Shown here: in pieces, positions 32,466 to 43,368 of the stretch
How positions within the stretch are numbered: the first letter of the stretch is position 1
Layout of the letters: each line of letters opens with the position of its first letter
Assembly: GCF_014192745.1 (NCBI RefSeq)
Contig: NZ_JACHYJ010000001.1
Coordinates: forward strand, 723,634 to 787,633
Direction: 5' to 3'
Source: Luteimonas sp. RC10
GTDB lineage: Bacteria > Pseudomonadota > Gammaproteobacteria > Xanthomonadales > Xanthomonadaceae
DNA length: 64,000 nt
Notes under the pieces: model-generated
Told to the model about the DNA's origin: nothing
Database searches by the model: none
Seen by the model: only the letters and a program-made list of their open reading frames with translations
Position numbers and translations under genes: made by a program

Positions 32466-33310
32466 GCGGCGCGGACTTCGCGCTGGAGATCGGCATCGGC
32501 ACCGTGCGTGGCCTGCGTTACGGCACGCCGGGCGCGCGTCGGGTGCTGGCGTTGCATGGCTGGCTCGACAACGCCGCGAGCTTCGGGCCGTTGGCCGCGC
32601 ATCTGCACGGGCTCGATCTGGTCGCGCCCGACCTGCCCGGGCATGGACGCAGCGTGCACATGCCCAAGGGCACCGATTACACCTTCGTCGGCGCGGTGCA
32701 CCAGGTCCTCGACATCGCCGATGCGCTGCAGTGGGACCGCTTCGCGCTGCTGGGTCATTCGATGGGCGCGGGCATCGCCAGCCTGGTGGCCGCCGCGTGT
32801 CCTGCGCGGATCGAGCGGCTGGTCGCGATCGAAGCGCTCGGCGCCCTGCCCGAGACCGAGGCCAACACCGTGGTGCGGTTGCGCGACGCGGTGACCTCGT
32901 CGCGTGGTCTGGGCGAGCGGCCGTTGCGGGTGTTCCCCGATCTCGACGCGCCGGTGCGTGCGCGCATGCGCGTCAATGCGCTGTCGGAAGCCTCGGCACG
33001 CCGGCTGGTCGAGCGCGGCGTGCAGCCGGTGGACGGCGGCTACGTGTGGTGCAGCGATCCGCGGCTGACCGTGCCGACCGCGGTGCGCATGACGCCCGGC
33101 CAGGTCGATGCGCTGGTGGCCGGCATCGAGTGCCCGACCCGGGTGATCTACGCCGACCCGCCGCAGGACTACCTGCCCGAGCCCGACCGCAGCCGCCGTG
33201 CGCGCCTGCTGCCCGATGGCGACCTGGTCGTGCTCCCGGGCGGGCACCACCTGCACATGGAGCAGCCCGACGCGGTCGCCGCGGCGATCGGGGATTTTCT
33301 CCGGCGTTGA
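32462..33310 (+). CDS. Alpha/beta hydrolase
   Basis: A 282-residue cytoplasmic hydrolase. The oxyanion HGWLDNAASF, the nucleophile S100 in LLGHSMGAG, and the C-terminal GGHHLHM with the catalytic His (about 262) define the family. It resembles the MPP/epoxide-hydrolase-like group common next to hemH in Xanthomonadaceae; substrate unknown. ATG 32462 overlaps the hemH stop as ATGA, so the genes are translationally coupled; ATG 32456 is also in frame. Confidence 0.85.
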   Translation: MSGADFALEIGIGTVRGLRYGTPGARRVLALHGWLDNAASFGPLAAHLHGLDLVAPDLPGHGRSVHMPKGTDYTFVGAVHQVLDIADALQWDRFALLGHSMGAGIASLVAAACPARIERLVAIEALGALPETEANTVVRLRDAVTSSRGLGERPLRVFPDLDAPVRARMRVNALSEASARRLVERGVQPVDGGYVWCSDPRLTVPTAVRMTPGQVDALVAGIECPTRVIYADPPQDYLPEPDRSRRARLLPDGDLVVLPGGHHLHMEQPDAVAAAIGDFLRR

Positions 33311-33340
33311 GTCCGCCGCGGTACGCGCGCCGGCCGGCGC

Positions 33341-34120
33341 TCAGCCCGTCAGCAGCGCATGCAGCGTGCCCTTGAGTCGGCGTCCTTCGCTGCGGAAGTA
33401 GTCGCGCGCCCGGCGCCAGTCGGGACAACGCGCCTCGACCTCGCGCCAGAACGCGCGCGAATGGTCGGCATGCACCAGGTGGCAGAGCTCGTGCACCAGC
33501 ACGTACTCGAATGCCGACGGTGCGCCGAGCACCAGCGCCAGGTCGAGCGCGAGTGTGCCGTCGGGCGCCAGCGAGCCCCACTGCGAGGACATCGGCCGGA
33601 TCCGGATCCGCGACGGCGTGCGCGGCAGGCCCGGCAGATAGCCGGGCAACCAGCGCGCGACATCGGCGCGTGCCTGGGCTTCGTAGAACTCGCGCAGCGC
33701 GCGCTGCAATGCCGCCGGGCCGGCCTGCGCGGGCGCGGCGAACACCAGGTGCGCCTCCTCCGCGCGGACGTGCGCGAAGCGACCGGGCTGCCAATCCACC
33801 GCCAGCAGCGCACCGCGCAGCAGCACGTGTGTGGTCAGGTCGCGGCGCAGCGGCGGCGCCTGGCCGTGTTCGGCCAACTGCGCGGCGAGCCAGTCACGGT
33901 GCTGCTGCACGAAGGCCTCGCCGGCCGCCAGACTGGCGCGCAGCGGCAGCGTCAGGCGCGCGCCACGCTCGCTGACGCTCAGGCGCATGCGGCGCGCGCG
34001 CGGATCGCGCACGCGCAGCACCTCGATCCGGCGGCCATCGTCGAGCCGGACCTCGAGCGTGTCGCGACGCACCGATGCGGCGGTCGGGGACGACGAGGTC
34101 AAGCGCGAGGACGGCGGCAT
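33341..34120 (-). CDS. YgjP-like zinc metallopeptidase (DUF45)
   Basis: A 259-residue protein of the YgjP/WLM-like family. The zinc motif is VLVHELCHLVHADHS followed by FWREVEARCPDWRRARDYF, where the third ligand would be the downstream His/Glu region. The N-terminal half has the usual RRMRLSVSERGARLTLP beta strands. Members are often found next to restriction or DNA-repair genes, but here the neighbours are an alpha/beta hydrolase and rdgC. Substrate unknown. Confidence 0.85.
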   Translation of the reverse strand: MPPSSRLTSSSPTAASVRRDTLEVRLDDGRRIEVLRVRDPRARRMRLSVSERGARLTLPLRASLAAGEAFVQQHRDWLAAQLAEHGQAPPLRRDLTTHVLLRGALLAVDWQPGRFAHVRAEEAHLVFAAPAQAGPAALQRALREFYEAQARADVARWLPGYLPGLPRTPSRIRIRPMSSQWGSLAPDGTLALDLALVLGAPSAFEYVLVHELCHLVHADHSRAFWREVEARCPDWRRARDYFRSEGRRLKGTLHALLTG

Positions 34121-34157
34121 GTGGGCAGTGTACGGCGCGCGTGACGCGCGCCTGCGC

Positions 34158-35060
34158 TCATTCCACCTTCGACAGCTTGAACGCGCCCTCGAGCACCTTG
34201 AACAACCGCTTGAACTCGCCGCGCATCAGCGCAAACCGCGCATCGAGTTCGGCCTGGCGATCGTCCGCGTCGGTGTGTTCGAGCGTGTCGAGCGCGCCGT
34301 CGAGCAGCTTGAACTTGCGCACGATCAGATCCTCGCCGAGCACGAACTCGATCTGATCGTCGAGCGTGAGTGCGAGCTTGGTCACCTGCTTGCCGGCGTC
34401 GAGATGGCGGGTGATCTCCTCGCACTGCAGGTCCTGGCGCTGGCATTTGACGATCGCGCCCTGGTCGGACGGGTCCTTGAGCTCGCATTCCTCGCCCAGC
34501 GCCAGGCCGTCGGGCAGCGGCTCGCCGGCGATCCAGCCGGTCATCACTGCGCGCGGCGAGGTCTCGGCATTGAGCGGCAGCGCCGGGAAGCTGCCCATCG
34601 CAGTGCGCACCTGGCTGACCACGTTCTCGGCGCTCTTGCGGCTGGAGGTGTTGACCGCGATCACGCCCAGTTCCAGGTCGATCAACGCATCCGAGCGCAC
34701 CGGGCGCACGAACGCGCGCGGCAGCAGCTCCTGCAGGATGTCGTCCTTCATCTGCTTGCGCATCTTGCCGCCGGGCTTGCGTGCGTTCTTCTCCTCGTAC
34801 TCCTCGATGCGCACGGCCAGGAACTCGTTGACCACCGCGCCGGGCAGGATCTTCTCCTGGCCGCCGACGGCCAGCCAGATGCCGTCCTCCATGCGGTGGG
34901 TCAGCGCATCGGCCTCGCGGCCCAGTGCCGGCACGAAGCCGTGCGTGGACATTTCCAGCGGGCCGACGTCGCGCAAGCGGAACTCGCCGACCTGGGTCTC
35001 CAGTTCGGAAACATCGACGGAGGTGGGGAAGCGGAACAGGGTCAGATTCTTGAAGAACAT
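34158..35060 (-). CDS. rdgC: Recombination-associated protein RdgC
   Basis: A 300-residue DNA-binding ring protein that limits RecA access to DNA and influences recombination and replication restart. The N-terminus FFKNLTLFRFP, the LPGAVVNEFLAVRIEEYEE segment and the LALTLDDQIEFVLGEDLIVRKFKLLD region are characteristic. Length is typical. It lies 104 bases downstream of ttcA on the same strand. Confidence 0.96.
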   Translation of the reverse strand: MFFKNLTLFRFPTSVDVSELETQVGEFRLRDVGPLEMSTHGFVPALGREADALTHRMEDGIWLAVGGQEKILPGAVVNEFLAVRIEEYEEKNARKPGGKMRKQMKDDILQELLPRAFVRPVRSDALIDLELGVIAVNTSSRKSAENVVSQVRTAMGSFPALPLNAETSPRAVMTGWIAGEPLPDGLALGEECELKDPSDQGAIVKCQRQDLQCEEITRHLDAGKQVTKLALTLDDQIEFVLGEDLIVRKFKLLDGALDTLEHTDADDRQAELDARFALMRGEFKRLFKVLEGAFKLSKVE

Positions 35061-35164
35061 CGGAGGGCCGTGATTGGGAATGGGGGATCGAAAAAGCAAA
35101 AAGCCGGAGCGCCCGCCCTTGCATGTGCGGGCCGCCGCCACGTCACCGGACGCGGCGGCGCAGC

Positions 35165-36058
35165 TCAGTCGCGGGCGTCGTGCGGCGCGCCGGCCAGCCA
35201 GTCGTGCGCATCGGGCAAGGCCGCGCCACGGCTGCCCAGCGACAGGAAGTCGAACAGTTTCGGATCGCTGAGCTGCGAGGGGCGAATGTCGCCCAGCGCA
35301 CGCGCGATCGTTTCGATGCGGCCGGGATGCGCCTTCTCCCACTGCGCCATCATCAGCCCGACCTGCTTGCGCTGCAGGTTCTCCTGCGAGCCGCACAGGT
35401 TGCACGGGATGATCGGGAACGCCTTGGCATCGGCATAGGCGACGATGTCGGCCTCGGCGACATAGGCCAGCGGGCGGATCACCACGTGCTTGCCATCGTC
35501 GCTGCGCAGCTTGGGCGGCATGCCGCTGAGCTTGGCGTGGAAGAACAGGTTGAGGAAGAACGTGGCCACCAGATCGTCGCGGTGATGGCCCAGCGCGATC
35601 TTGGTGAAGCCGTTGGCCTCGGCGTAGGTGTACAGCGCGCCGCGGCGCAGCCGCGAACACAGCGAGCACATCGTCTTGCCTTCGGGCACGACCCGCGAGA
35701 CGACCGAGTAGGTGTCCTGCTCGATGATGTGGTAGTCCACGCCGAGCGTGCGCAGGTAGTCGGGCAGGATGTGCTCGGGAAAGCCGGGCTGCTTCTGGTC
35801 CAGGTTCACTGCGGTGATCGAGAACGACACCGGCGCCTTGGCCCGCAGCTGCAGCAGGATGTCGAGCAGCGTGTAGCTGTCCTTGCCGCCCGACAGGCAG
35901 ACCATCACCTTGTCGCCGTCCTCGATCATGCCGAAGTCGGCGATCGCGCGTCCCACCTGGTGGCGCAGGCGCTTGCCCAGCTTCTGGGTCTCGTGCGCGG
36001 CGCGGCGCGGGTCGAGCGTGCGGGGCAGGGGATCTGGCAGGGGCAGGACGGTGCTCAT
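35165..36058 (-). CDS. ttcA: tRNA 2-thiocytidine(32) synthetase TtcA
   Basis: A 297-residue tRNA-modifying enzyme that adds sulfur to C32. The ATP PP-loop SGGKDS is at 56-61, and the iron-sulfur ligands are in CSLC (about 130-133) and CNLC (about 221-224). ALGHHRDD follows the first pair as expected. Start ATG 36058 is preceded by a minus-strand TAGACT 7 bases away. Confidence 0.96.
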   Translation of the reverse strand: MSTVLPLPDPLPRTLDPRRAAHETQKLGKRLRHQVGRAIADFGMIEDGDKVMVCLSGGKDSYTLLDILLQLRAKAPVSFSITAVNLDQKQPGFPEHILPDYLRTLGVDYHIIEQDTYSVVSRVVPEGKTMCSLCSRLRRGALYTYAEANGFTKIALGHHRDDLVATFFLNLFFHAKLSGMPPKLRSDDGKHVVIRPLAYVAEADIVAYADAKAFPIIPCNLCGSQENLQRKQVGLMMAQWEKAHPGRIETIARALGDIRPSQLSDPKLFDFLSLGSRGAALPDAHDWLAGAPHDARD

Positions 36059-36065
36059 CGTCCAT

Positions 36066-36071
36066 AGTCTA
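36066..36071 (-). promoter_or_regulatory. -10-like hexamer close to the ttcA start
   Basis: Minus-strand TAGACT ends 7 bases before the ttcA ATG, so the transcript would be nearly leaderless. Confidence 0.4.
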
Positions 36072-36139
36072 ACGGGGCCGGTCGCAGCGGCTGCGACCTG
36101 CGTTCAGCACGCGTGCCGCGTGCCGCCGGCATGCGCGTC

Positions 36140-36207
36140 TATACTGCGGCCCGACCGCCGGCGCCCGTCGCGCCGCCCTCAGGAGATCCGCAGACGTGAA
36201 GCACTGA
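36140..36207 (+). promoter_or_regulatory. Leader of the ABC-F gene: -10 hexamer and minimal upstream ORF
   Basis: A good -10 hexamer TATACT is at 36140-36145. About 35 bases later AGGAG (36181-36185) precedes GTG-AAG-CAC-TGA at 36196-36207. This is a possible two-codon-plus-start leader peptide (M-K-H). A small hairpin CCTC-CGCGC-GAGG (36230-36242) lies between it and the gene start. ABC-F resistance genes in other bacteria are often controlled by translated leaders and attenuation; whether that applies here is inference. Confidence 0.35.
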
Positions 36208-36271
36208 GCCGACATCCGATCCGCCGTCCTCCGCGCGAGGGCGCCCTTCGAGTCTGCGCACAGGTCACGTC

Positions 36272-37936
<1,665 letters not shown>

Positions 37937-37973
37937 CGCCGGCGGCCGGGCGTGCCCGGCGCCGGCCACAGCC

Positions 37974-38552
37974 TCAGGGCACCCAGACCAGGTTGCGGGT
38001 GTTGGCGTCGGTGCTGATGTCGCGCACGCGGCCCGCCCCGTCGAACAGCACCTGGAACTCGGCGAAGCTGCTGAGCCAGTAGCGCCACAGCGGCGCCTCG
38101 AGATCGGGGTTCTCGCTGCTGATCGGATAGCCCAGCGAGGTGATGACCTGCTCGCGGGTCATGCCTGGGGTGATCTTCGCGCGGCGCACCGCCTCCTGCA
38201 CCTTGGCCGGCCAGGTCGCGATCTTCGCCGCCGGGTCCTCGGTCACGACGTAGCGGCGTGCGAAGGTGTCCAGATCGAGGTCGCGGCTGTAGTCGTTGCC
38301 GATCGCCTGGCGCTGGCCGTCGATCCGGATGTTGACCCGGTAACGGCCGTGGCCGGTGACGCTGGCCGGGGTGCCGGCCGGGATCACCCGCTTGCCGTTC
38401 TCGGCGTAGTTGCTGTCGCTGATCCAGCTGCCGTCGCTGCGCAGGTTGCAGCACAGGTAGCCGTCGTACTTGGACTCGGCGCTGGCGGAGGTGGCGCAGG
38501 CGGCGAGCAGCGCGGCGCAGGCGATCGACAGAGAGCTTGCTTGGATTCGCAT
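37974..38552 (-). CDS. BamE/SmpA-like lipoprotein
   Basis: A 192-residue exported protein with lipobox-like LAAC in the signal peptide (about residue 18) or cleavage after SASA. The C-terminal half has ITPGMTREQVITSLGYPIS, the helix-turn motif of SmpA/OmlA/BamE-type domains, then a beta strand region. The N-terminal part has a paired cysteine CC in YLCCNL. It is not long-conserved BamE itself. Function unknown; probably envelope-located. Confidence 0.6.
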   Translation of the reverse strand: MRIQASSLSIACAALLAACATSASAESKYDGYLCCNLRSDGSWISDSNYAENGKRVIPAGTPASVTGHGRYRVNIRIDGQRQAIGNDYSRDLDLDTFARRYVVTEDPAAKIATWPAKVQEAVRRAKITPGMTREQVITSLGYPISSENPDLEAPLWRYWLSSFAEFQVLFDGAGRVRDISTDANTRNLVWVP

Positions 38553-38716
38553 CGTGTCTTTCCCGAAAGCGGGCGCGGCCGGAGGCGCCGCGGATCGACG
38601 ATGGGCGACGCGAGGCGTCGGCGCCGCGCCACCCCCCAAACTGGCGCGATCGCATTCTTGCAGGGCCGGGCGCAGGCGCCAAGCGGAGCCGCGACCGCTC
38701 GGGTAAGCTCACCGCC

Positions 38717-38926
38717 ATGGCTTTCGAGCGTGCCGACGAGTCCCCCGCCCAGCGTCTTGTCGCGTTGCGCGGCGAGCACCGCGAACTCGACGCGTTGATC
38801 GACCGGCTGCAGCACGACCCGCTGCACGACGAGGTCATGCTCAAACGCCTGAAGAAGCGCAAGCTGGCGCTGCGCGATGCGATCGCGCAGCTCGAATCGT
38901 CGCTGATCCCCGACGAACCGGCCTGA
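38717..38926 (+). CDS. YdcH family (DUF465) small protein
   Basis: A 69-residue helical-hairpin protein: one helix RLVALRGEHRELDALIDRL, a short turn, then EVMLKRLKKRKLALRDAIAQL. This matches DUF465/YdcH proteins, which are small, charged and of unknown role. A -10-like TAAGCT (38704-38709) lies 7 bases before ATG 38717, so the transcript may be leaderless. Confidence 0.85.
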   Translation: MAFERADESPAQRLVALRGEHRELDALIDRLQHDPLHDEVMLKRLKKRKLALRDAIAQLESSLIPDEPA

Positions 38927-38980
38927 CTTGCCAGAGGCAGGCCGCAGGCGTCCATCGGCGGCGCGCGGCGGGCGGGCGAC

Positions 38981-39607
38981 TCACCAGCTCAGCATGTAGC
39001 CCAATCCGCGCACCGTGCGCAGTGGCAGCTCGGCGCCGGCATCCCGGCTGCATTTGCGCCGCAATCGATAGACCAGCACATCCAGGCGATGCGAGTCGAA
39101 CGTGTCGGCATCATCGACCAGACAATGGATCAGGAGCGCTCGCGCCACCGGCTGTCCGGCGCACTCGGCCAGGCAAGCCAGAAATCGCCGTTCGGCGAGC
39201 GTGAGGTCGACGCTGCGTCCGCTGGGCGAGACGAGCTGCCAGCCATGCCCATCGAGTCGCCAGGTACCGGTATTGCAGCCGGCCGCCGACGATGTGTGTG
39301 AACCGGGCTGCGCATGACTGGGCGCCGGGCCGGCGTCGCCCGTGGACCGACGCGCTGCGTCCGGGCGGACCGGACGGTCGGGTGGCGGCGCAGGATCGCT
39401 CGGCAAAGCTGCATCCATGGGGAAAATGTGTCGAATTGTCAGAACGCTGCCGTCGTCGAAATGCAGACGCAGTCCGTCGCCGACGCGCTCGAAGCGCCCG
39501 GCCGCATCGGGACCGATCCGGGCAGCGATGACGCGCCAGGTGGGCGCGTCGTCCTGGGCGGCCGGGGTACCCTGGGCCAGCGTGTGGTGTGGTGGTTGGG
39601 TGGGCAT
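38981..39607 (-). CDS. Winged-helix (OmpR/PhoB-type) regulator without a receiver domain
   Basis: A 208-residue protein. The C-terminal 95 residues (about 115-208) are a Trans_reg_C winged helix: LTLAERRFLACLAECAGQPV, VDDADTFDSHRLDVLVYRLRRKC and the wing ending RTVRGLGYMLSW. The N-terminal 110 residues lack receiver-domain acidic residues. They contain a short strand pair GDGLRLHFDDGSVLTIRHIF and a Pro/Ala-rich linker. Input signal unknown. The DNA here is slightly less G/C rich than its neighbours. It lies 136 bases downstream of the sigma factor on the same strand. Confidence 0.72.
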   Translation of the reverse strand: MPTQPPHHTLAQGTPAAQDDAPTWRVIAARIGPDAAGRFERVGDGLRLHFDDGSVLTIRHIFPMDAALPSDPAPPPDRPVRPDAARRSTGDAGPAPSHAQPGSHTSSAAGCNTGTWRLDGHGWQLVSPSGRSVDLTLAERRFLACLAECAGQPVARALLIHCLVDDADTFDSHRLDVLVYRLRRKCSRDAGAELPLRTVRGLGYMLSW

Positions 39608-39743
39608 GCCTGCTTGCTTGAGGAGTCGGACATCGGATTGCGGGACATGCGCGCGCCAGGCCGCGCACGCCGTCCTTTGTCAAACACCTCGTGGAAAGCC
39701 GACGGAACAGGACATGCCGTCGCCGAACAGTGCATTTCGCGTC

Positions 39744-40430
39744 TTATGTACGGTCGCGTGGTGGGCTGGCGTGCGGGGACGCGGCCTCGTCCGGATCAAG
39801 TTGCGCCTGCAGAAAGGCACGCGCTTTGCGCCAGTCGCGTCGGACGGTACGCACGGTCAGCCCGGACAGCGACGCGATCTCCGCCTCGCCCAGCCCGCCG
39901 AAGTAGCGCAGTTCCACCACCCGAGCCAGACGTGGGTCGAGCGCCTCGAGCGACTGCAGGGCGTTGTGGATGCTCAACAACTGCTCGAGTTTCAGCGCAT
40001 CGTGCGGCGCATCGTGTGCGTCGGCGGGGGCGCTGACCAGCACGTCGCGTCCCCGCTTGGCCGCTGTGCCCCGGCGTGCCTGGTCGACCAGCACAAATCG
40101 CATCGCCCGTGCGAGCAATGCGACCAGGTGCCCACGGGACGCGGCCGGAATACGCGTGCGTGCGAACTTGAGCCAGGTCTCGCTGATCAGCGAGGTCGGC
40201 GAATGGCTGGCGATTGCCAGCCGACGGATCTCCGATCTGGCGATACGATGCAGATCATCGTAAAGCAGGCGGTAGATCCCGTCCCAGGCGGTGGCGTCTC
40301 CGTCGCTGGCGTCGGCAAGCAGGCGGGCGATCGCCGGATCGAGCGCATCGTCGTTGCGCATCGCGGCCGTCTCCGGGCGCGCCGGGGAGCGGGGCATTGT
40401 CGCGTCTATGAGGTCGGATTTGCTTTCCAT
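39744..40430 (-). CDS. ECF-like RNA polymerase sigma factor (sigma-70 family)
   Basis: A 228-residue protein. Region 2 includes LYDDLHRIARSEIRRLA and LLARAMRFVLVDQARR; region 4 has LEALDPRLARVVELRYFGGLGEAEIASLSGLTVRTVRRDW. This is the ECF-like group that typically pairs with Ser/Thr kinases rather than membrane anti-sigma factors. It is divergent from just such a kinase. Alternative starts are ATG 40397 and 40361; none has a strong ribosome-binding site. The C-terminal 15 residues are low complexity. Confidence 0.82.
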   Translation of the reverse strand: MESKSDLIDATMPRSPARPETAAMRNDDALDPAIARLLADASDGDATAWDGIYRLLYDDLHRIARSEIRRLAIASHSPTSLISETWLKFARTRIPAASRGHLVALLARAMRFVLVDQARRGTAAKRGRDVLVSAPADAHDAPHDALKLEQLLSIHNALQSLEALDPRLARVVELRYFGGLGEAEIASLSGLTVRTVRRDWRKARAFLQAQLDPDEAASPHASPPRDRT

Positions 40431-40455
40431 CCTGACTGCCGATCACGGGCGATGC

Positions 40456-43368
40456 ATGCTAGTCGATCCCCGCCATCGGGGGGACGCATCAAGGAGATCC
40501 GCCATCGAGACACCGTTGCCTTGCGAGCCTGGGACCCAACGGCGGGCGCTCGATCTGTTCGACGCCTATGTGCGGTTGCCGCGTTGGTGGCGGGCGAGAA
40601 AGCTTGCCCGACTGGCGGTGTCCGATCCCGCGTTGCATGCCGCGCTGTTGGCCCTGCTCGAGGCTGATCGCAGGGAGCACGTGATCGTTGACGCCCCGTT
40701 TCCCGAGATATCGGCGCTGTTGGACATCCAGGGTCCGCGACCCGAAAGCGATCCGCGTATCGGGACCAGAATCGGCGCGTGGGAGATCACCGGTGTCTTG
40801 GGGCGGGGGGGCATGGGCACGGTCTATCGAGCGCAGCGCTGGGATGCGCAACTGCGGCAGGTCGCTGCGCTCAAGTGCATCCGCGACGATCTGCTCTCCG
40901 CGGACCTGGTGGACGCCTTTCTCGCCGAACGCAACGTGTTGGCGGGTCTGACCCATCCCGACATCGTGCCGTTGCTGGACGGCGGCGTGGACGAAGCCGG
41001 TCGCCCCTGGTATGCCATGCAACTGATCGACGGGCTCGCGATCGACCAATGGTGCGATGCCAGGGCATTGTCGATCCGCGAGCGCGTCACGCTGTTCGTC
41101 GAAGCCTGTGACCAGGTCGCCTATGCCCATCAGCGCGGCATCGTTCACCAGGACATCAAGCCGTCGAACCTGCTGGTGACCCACCAAGGCCGTCCACGGC
41201 TGCTGGACTTCGGGCTGTCGGTACTGATGGCGTCCGACGCGCTCGCGCCGACGCAGCGGCTGGCGATGACCAGTGGCTACACCGCTCCCGAGGTACTGGC
41301 GAATGGGTCGAGGGATGTGCGCGTGGACGTCTATGCACTCGGTGTGCTGCTGTGCCGACTGCTGGCGGGCGACGGCCCCTGCGCCACGCCGCTGGCATCG
41401 GGGACCCCGCAGGCGCCGTCGTCATGGGCGGCCGCACTCGATGCGTCGGCCGTCCGCGCGCGCGGCGCCTCATCGGCTGCCGCGCTGGTCAGGCAGTTGC
41501 GTGGCTCCCTCGATACCATCGTGCTGCGCGCTGTCGCCACCCGCCCTGCGCAGCGATTTGCAAGTGTCGAGGCGCTGACCGACGCGCTGACGGCCTGGTT
41601 GCGGCGCGTTGCACCAGTCCCTGCGTCGCGCCTGAAACGGGTGCTGGTGCCGGCAGGCGCCGCCATGGCGATGGTGATCGTCGGCCTGCTTGGCGGACAT
41701 CTGTGGCGCGCAAGTCGGGAGGCGGCGATTGCCAGCCAGGCCGACCGGTTCTTCGAGTCCATGCTGGGCACGGCCGCGACGTCCGAACTGGGAGATTTGC
41801 CGCCAGCCCGGTCGACATTGTTGGCCTCTCTCGAGTCGGGGTTACGTCGCCAGACCGGAGGCGCCGATGCAGCCGGCATGCGGGCGCGGGGATTGTCGGT
41901 GCTTGCGCGCAGTTGGGCCGTGGCCGGCGATTACCGGCGGGCGGAGCGGTTGGCGCGCGAAGCCGAATCGCTGATCGATTCGGGGAATCCTCTTGCCGCT
42001 GCCTTCAACCTTGCGACGCTGGCCCATCTCCAGAATCTCCAGGCGCAGCATGCCCAAGCCGAAGCGACCGTCGCGGTGGGCCTGGCGCGGTTGCCGGTCC
42101 GGCTGACCGATCAGCACAAGCTCGCGCATTTGCGGCTGCTCGCCCAGCGGGCGGTGGCCGAGTCGGGGCAGGGCCATTCCCAGGCCGCGCTCGCCACGCT
42201 CGATCGGGCGATCGGCGAGGCGGCGGGTCTGACCCCGTCGGTGGCCGACAACATCACTGCGCAGCTGCTGACCCAGCGTGGAATCTGGCTGCGTTGGCGC
42301 ATGCGGATGCAGGAATCGGAGGCCGACCTGCTGCGTGCGATCGCACTGACCGACGACGCGGCACCGATCCTGGCCGATGACGCCCGCGAATCCTTGATCC
42401 GCACCGTGCGCGCGTCGCGCCAGCCTGGACGTGAGCAACGCGCGCTGGCGCTGGCGAACCAACTGATCGAGCGGCGGCGCGCGACCCTGGGTGAGCGTCA
42501 TCCCCAGACCGGAATGGCCTTGGCCGAACTCGCCTTCATCCAGATCCTCAACGCCGATCTGGCCAGCGCAAGCGAGACCGCGGACCAGGCCGAGCGCATT
42601 CTGGCCGAGGCGCTGGGGGCGGACCATCCCGCTGTCGCGCGCGCGTACATGGCCCAGGGGCATCTGGCCGCCTATGCGCGTGACATGCCCCGCGCGTTCG
42701 AGCGGACCGGACGCGCGCTGCGCATCTACCAGCGGCACTACGGGCCGGATCAGGAGTTCACGCTCGAGGCGCGCTTCCTGATGGCCAGCCATCTCTGGGC
42801 GCGGGCCGGTGACGCCGCCGACGATCCCGACCTGATCCGGGCGCGCGATACGCTCGGGGCTGCGATCGCGAGCAGCGTCGCGGCGCACGGCGAGGTCTCG
42901 GCGCATCACCGTGGTGGCTATGCGATGCTGCTCGCCACCACTGGGCGCAAGGACGAGGCGGCGCGTCAGCTGGTGCTGGGCAAGCGCGACGCCGCGCGCC
43001 AGTTCGGGCCCGACAGCCAGGACGCGATGATGGTCCGGTTGGCCGAATGCGGATTTCTGGTGCGCTATGGCGAGAACGATACGGACACGCTCGCGGCATT
43101 GACCGGCCTGGAACGCGATGCGGCCGCAACCGGCACGATGTTCGCCGATGGCGTGCTGCACAGCGTGCTGACAATGCAGGCACGTTGGCTGCTGAAGCGG
43201 CAGCGCTCCAACGAGGCGCTGGATGCTGCGCAGCGCAGCCGCGCGATCGCGATCAAGTTGGACAAGCCGGGCTTGATCGCCGATAGCGATGCGATGATCG
43301 ACGCCGTACGGGCCGCACACCGCAGCGACGCCGCGCCCGTCGACCGGACCGCGGCGCGATCGCCTTAA
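40456..43368 (+). CDS. Ser/Thr protein kinase with membrane helix and TPR-rich C-terminal region
   Basis: About 970 residues from ATG 40456. The kinase domain has GVLGRGGMGTVYRA, VAALKCI, the catalytic loop HQRGIVHQDIKPSN (HQD in place of HRD), DFGLS and GYTAPEVL. One membrane helix (about 395-420, VLVPAGAAMAMVIVGLLGGH) separates it from about 550 residues of alpha-helical tetratricopeptide-like repeats. An optimal AAGGAG (40491-40496) lies 7 bases before an in-frame ATC (40504), not before any ATG, so the true N-terminus is uncertain. Divergent from the ECF-like sigma factor; together with the winged-helix gene they look like one signalling locus. Its TAA and the plsB stop share TTAA. Confidence 0.86.
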   Translation: MLVDPRHRGDASRRSAIETPLPCEPGTQRRALDLFDAYVRLPRWWRARKLARLAVSDPALHAALLALLEADRREHVIVDAPFPEISALLDIQGPRPESDPRIGTRIGAWEITGVLGRGGMGTVYRAQRWDAQLRQVAALKCIRDDLLSADLVDAFLAERNVLAGLTHPDIVPLLDGGVDEAGRPWYAMQLIDGLAIDQWCDARALSIRERVTLFVEACDQVAYAHQRGIVHQDIKPSNLLVTHQGRPRLLDFGLSVLMASDALAPTQRLAMTSGYTAPEVLANGSRDVRVDVYALGVLLCRLLAGDGPCATPLASGTPQAPSSWAAALDASAVRARGASSAAALVRQLRGSLDTIVLRAVATRPAQRFASVEALTDALTAWLRRVAPVPASRLKRVLVPAGAAMAMVIVGLLGGHLWRASREAAIASQADRFFESMLGTAATSELGDLPPARSTLLASLESGLRRQTGGADAAGMRARGLSVLARSWAVAGDYRRAERLAREAESLIDSGNPLAAAFNLATLAHLQNLQAQHAQAEATVAVGLARLPVRLTDQHKLAHLRLLAQRAVAESGQGHSQAALATLDRAIGEAAGLTPSVADNITAQLLTQRGIWLRWRMRMQESEADLLRAIALTDDAAPILADDARESLIRTVRASRQPGREQRALALANQLIERRRATLGERHPQTGMALAELAFIQILNADLASASETADQAERILAEALGADHPAVARAYMAQGHLAAYARDMPRAFERTGRALRIYQRHYGPDQEFTLEARFLMASHLWARAGDAADDPDLIRARDTLGAAIASSVAAHGEVSAHHRGGYAMLLATTGRKDEAARQLVLGKRDAARQFGPDSQDAMMVRLAECGFLVRYGENDTDTLAALTGLERDAAATGTMFADGVLHSVLTMQARWLLKRQRSNEALDAAQRSRAIAIKLDKPGLIADSDAMIDAVRAAHRSDAAPVDRTAARSP

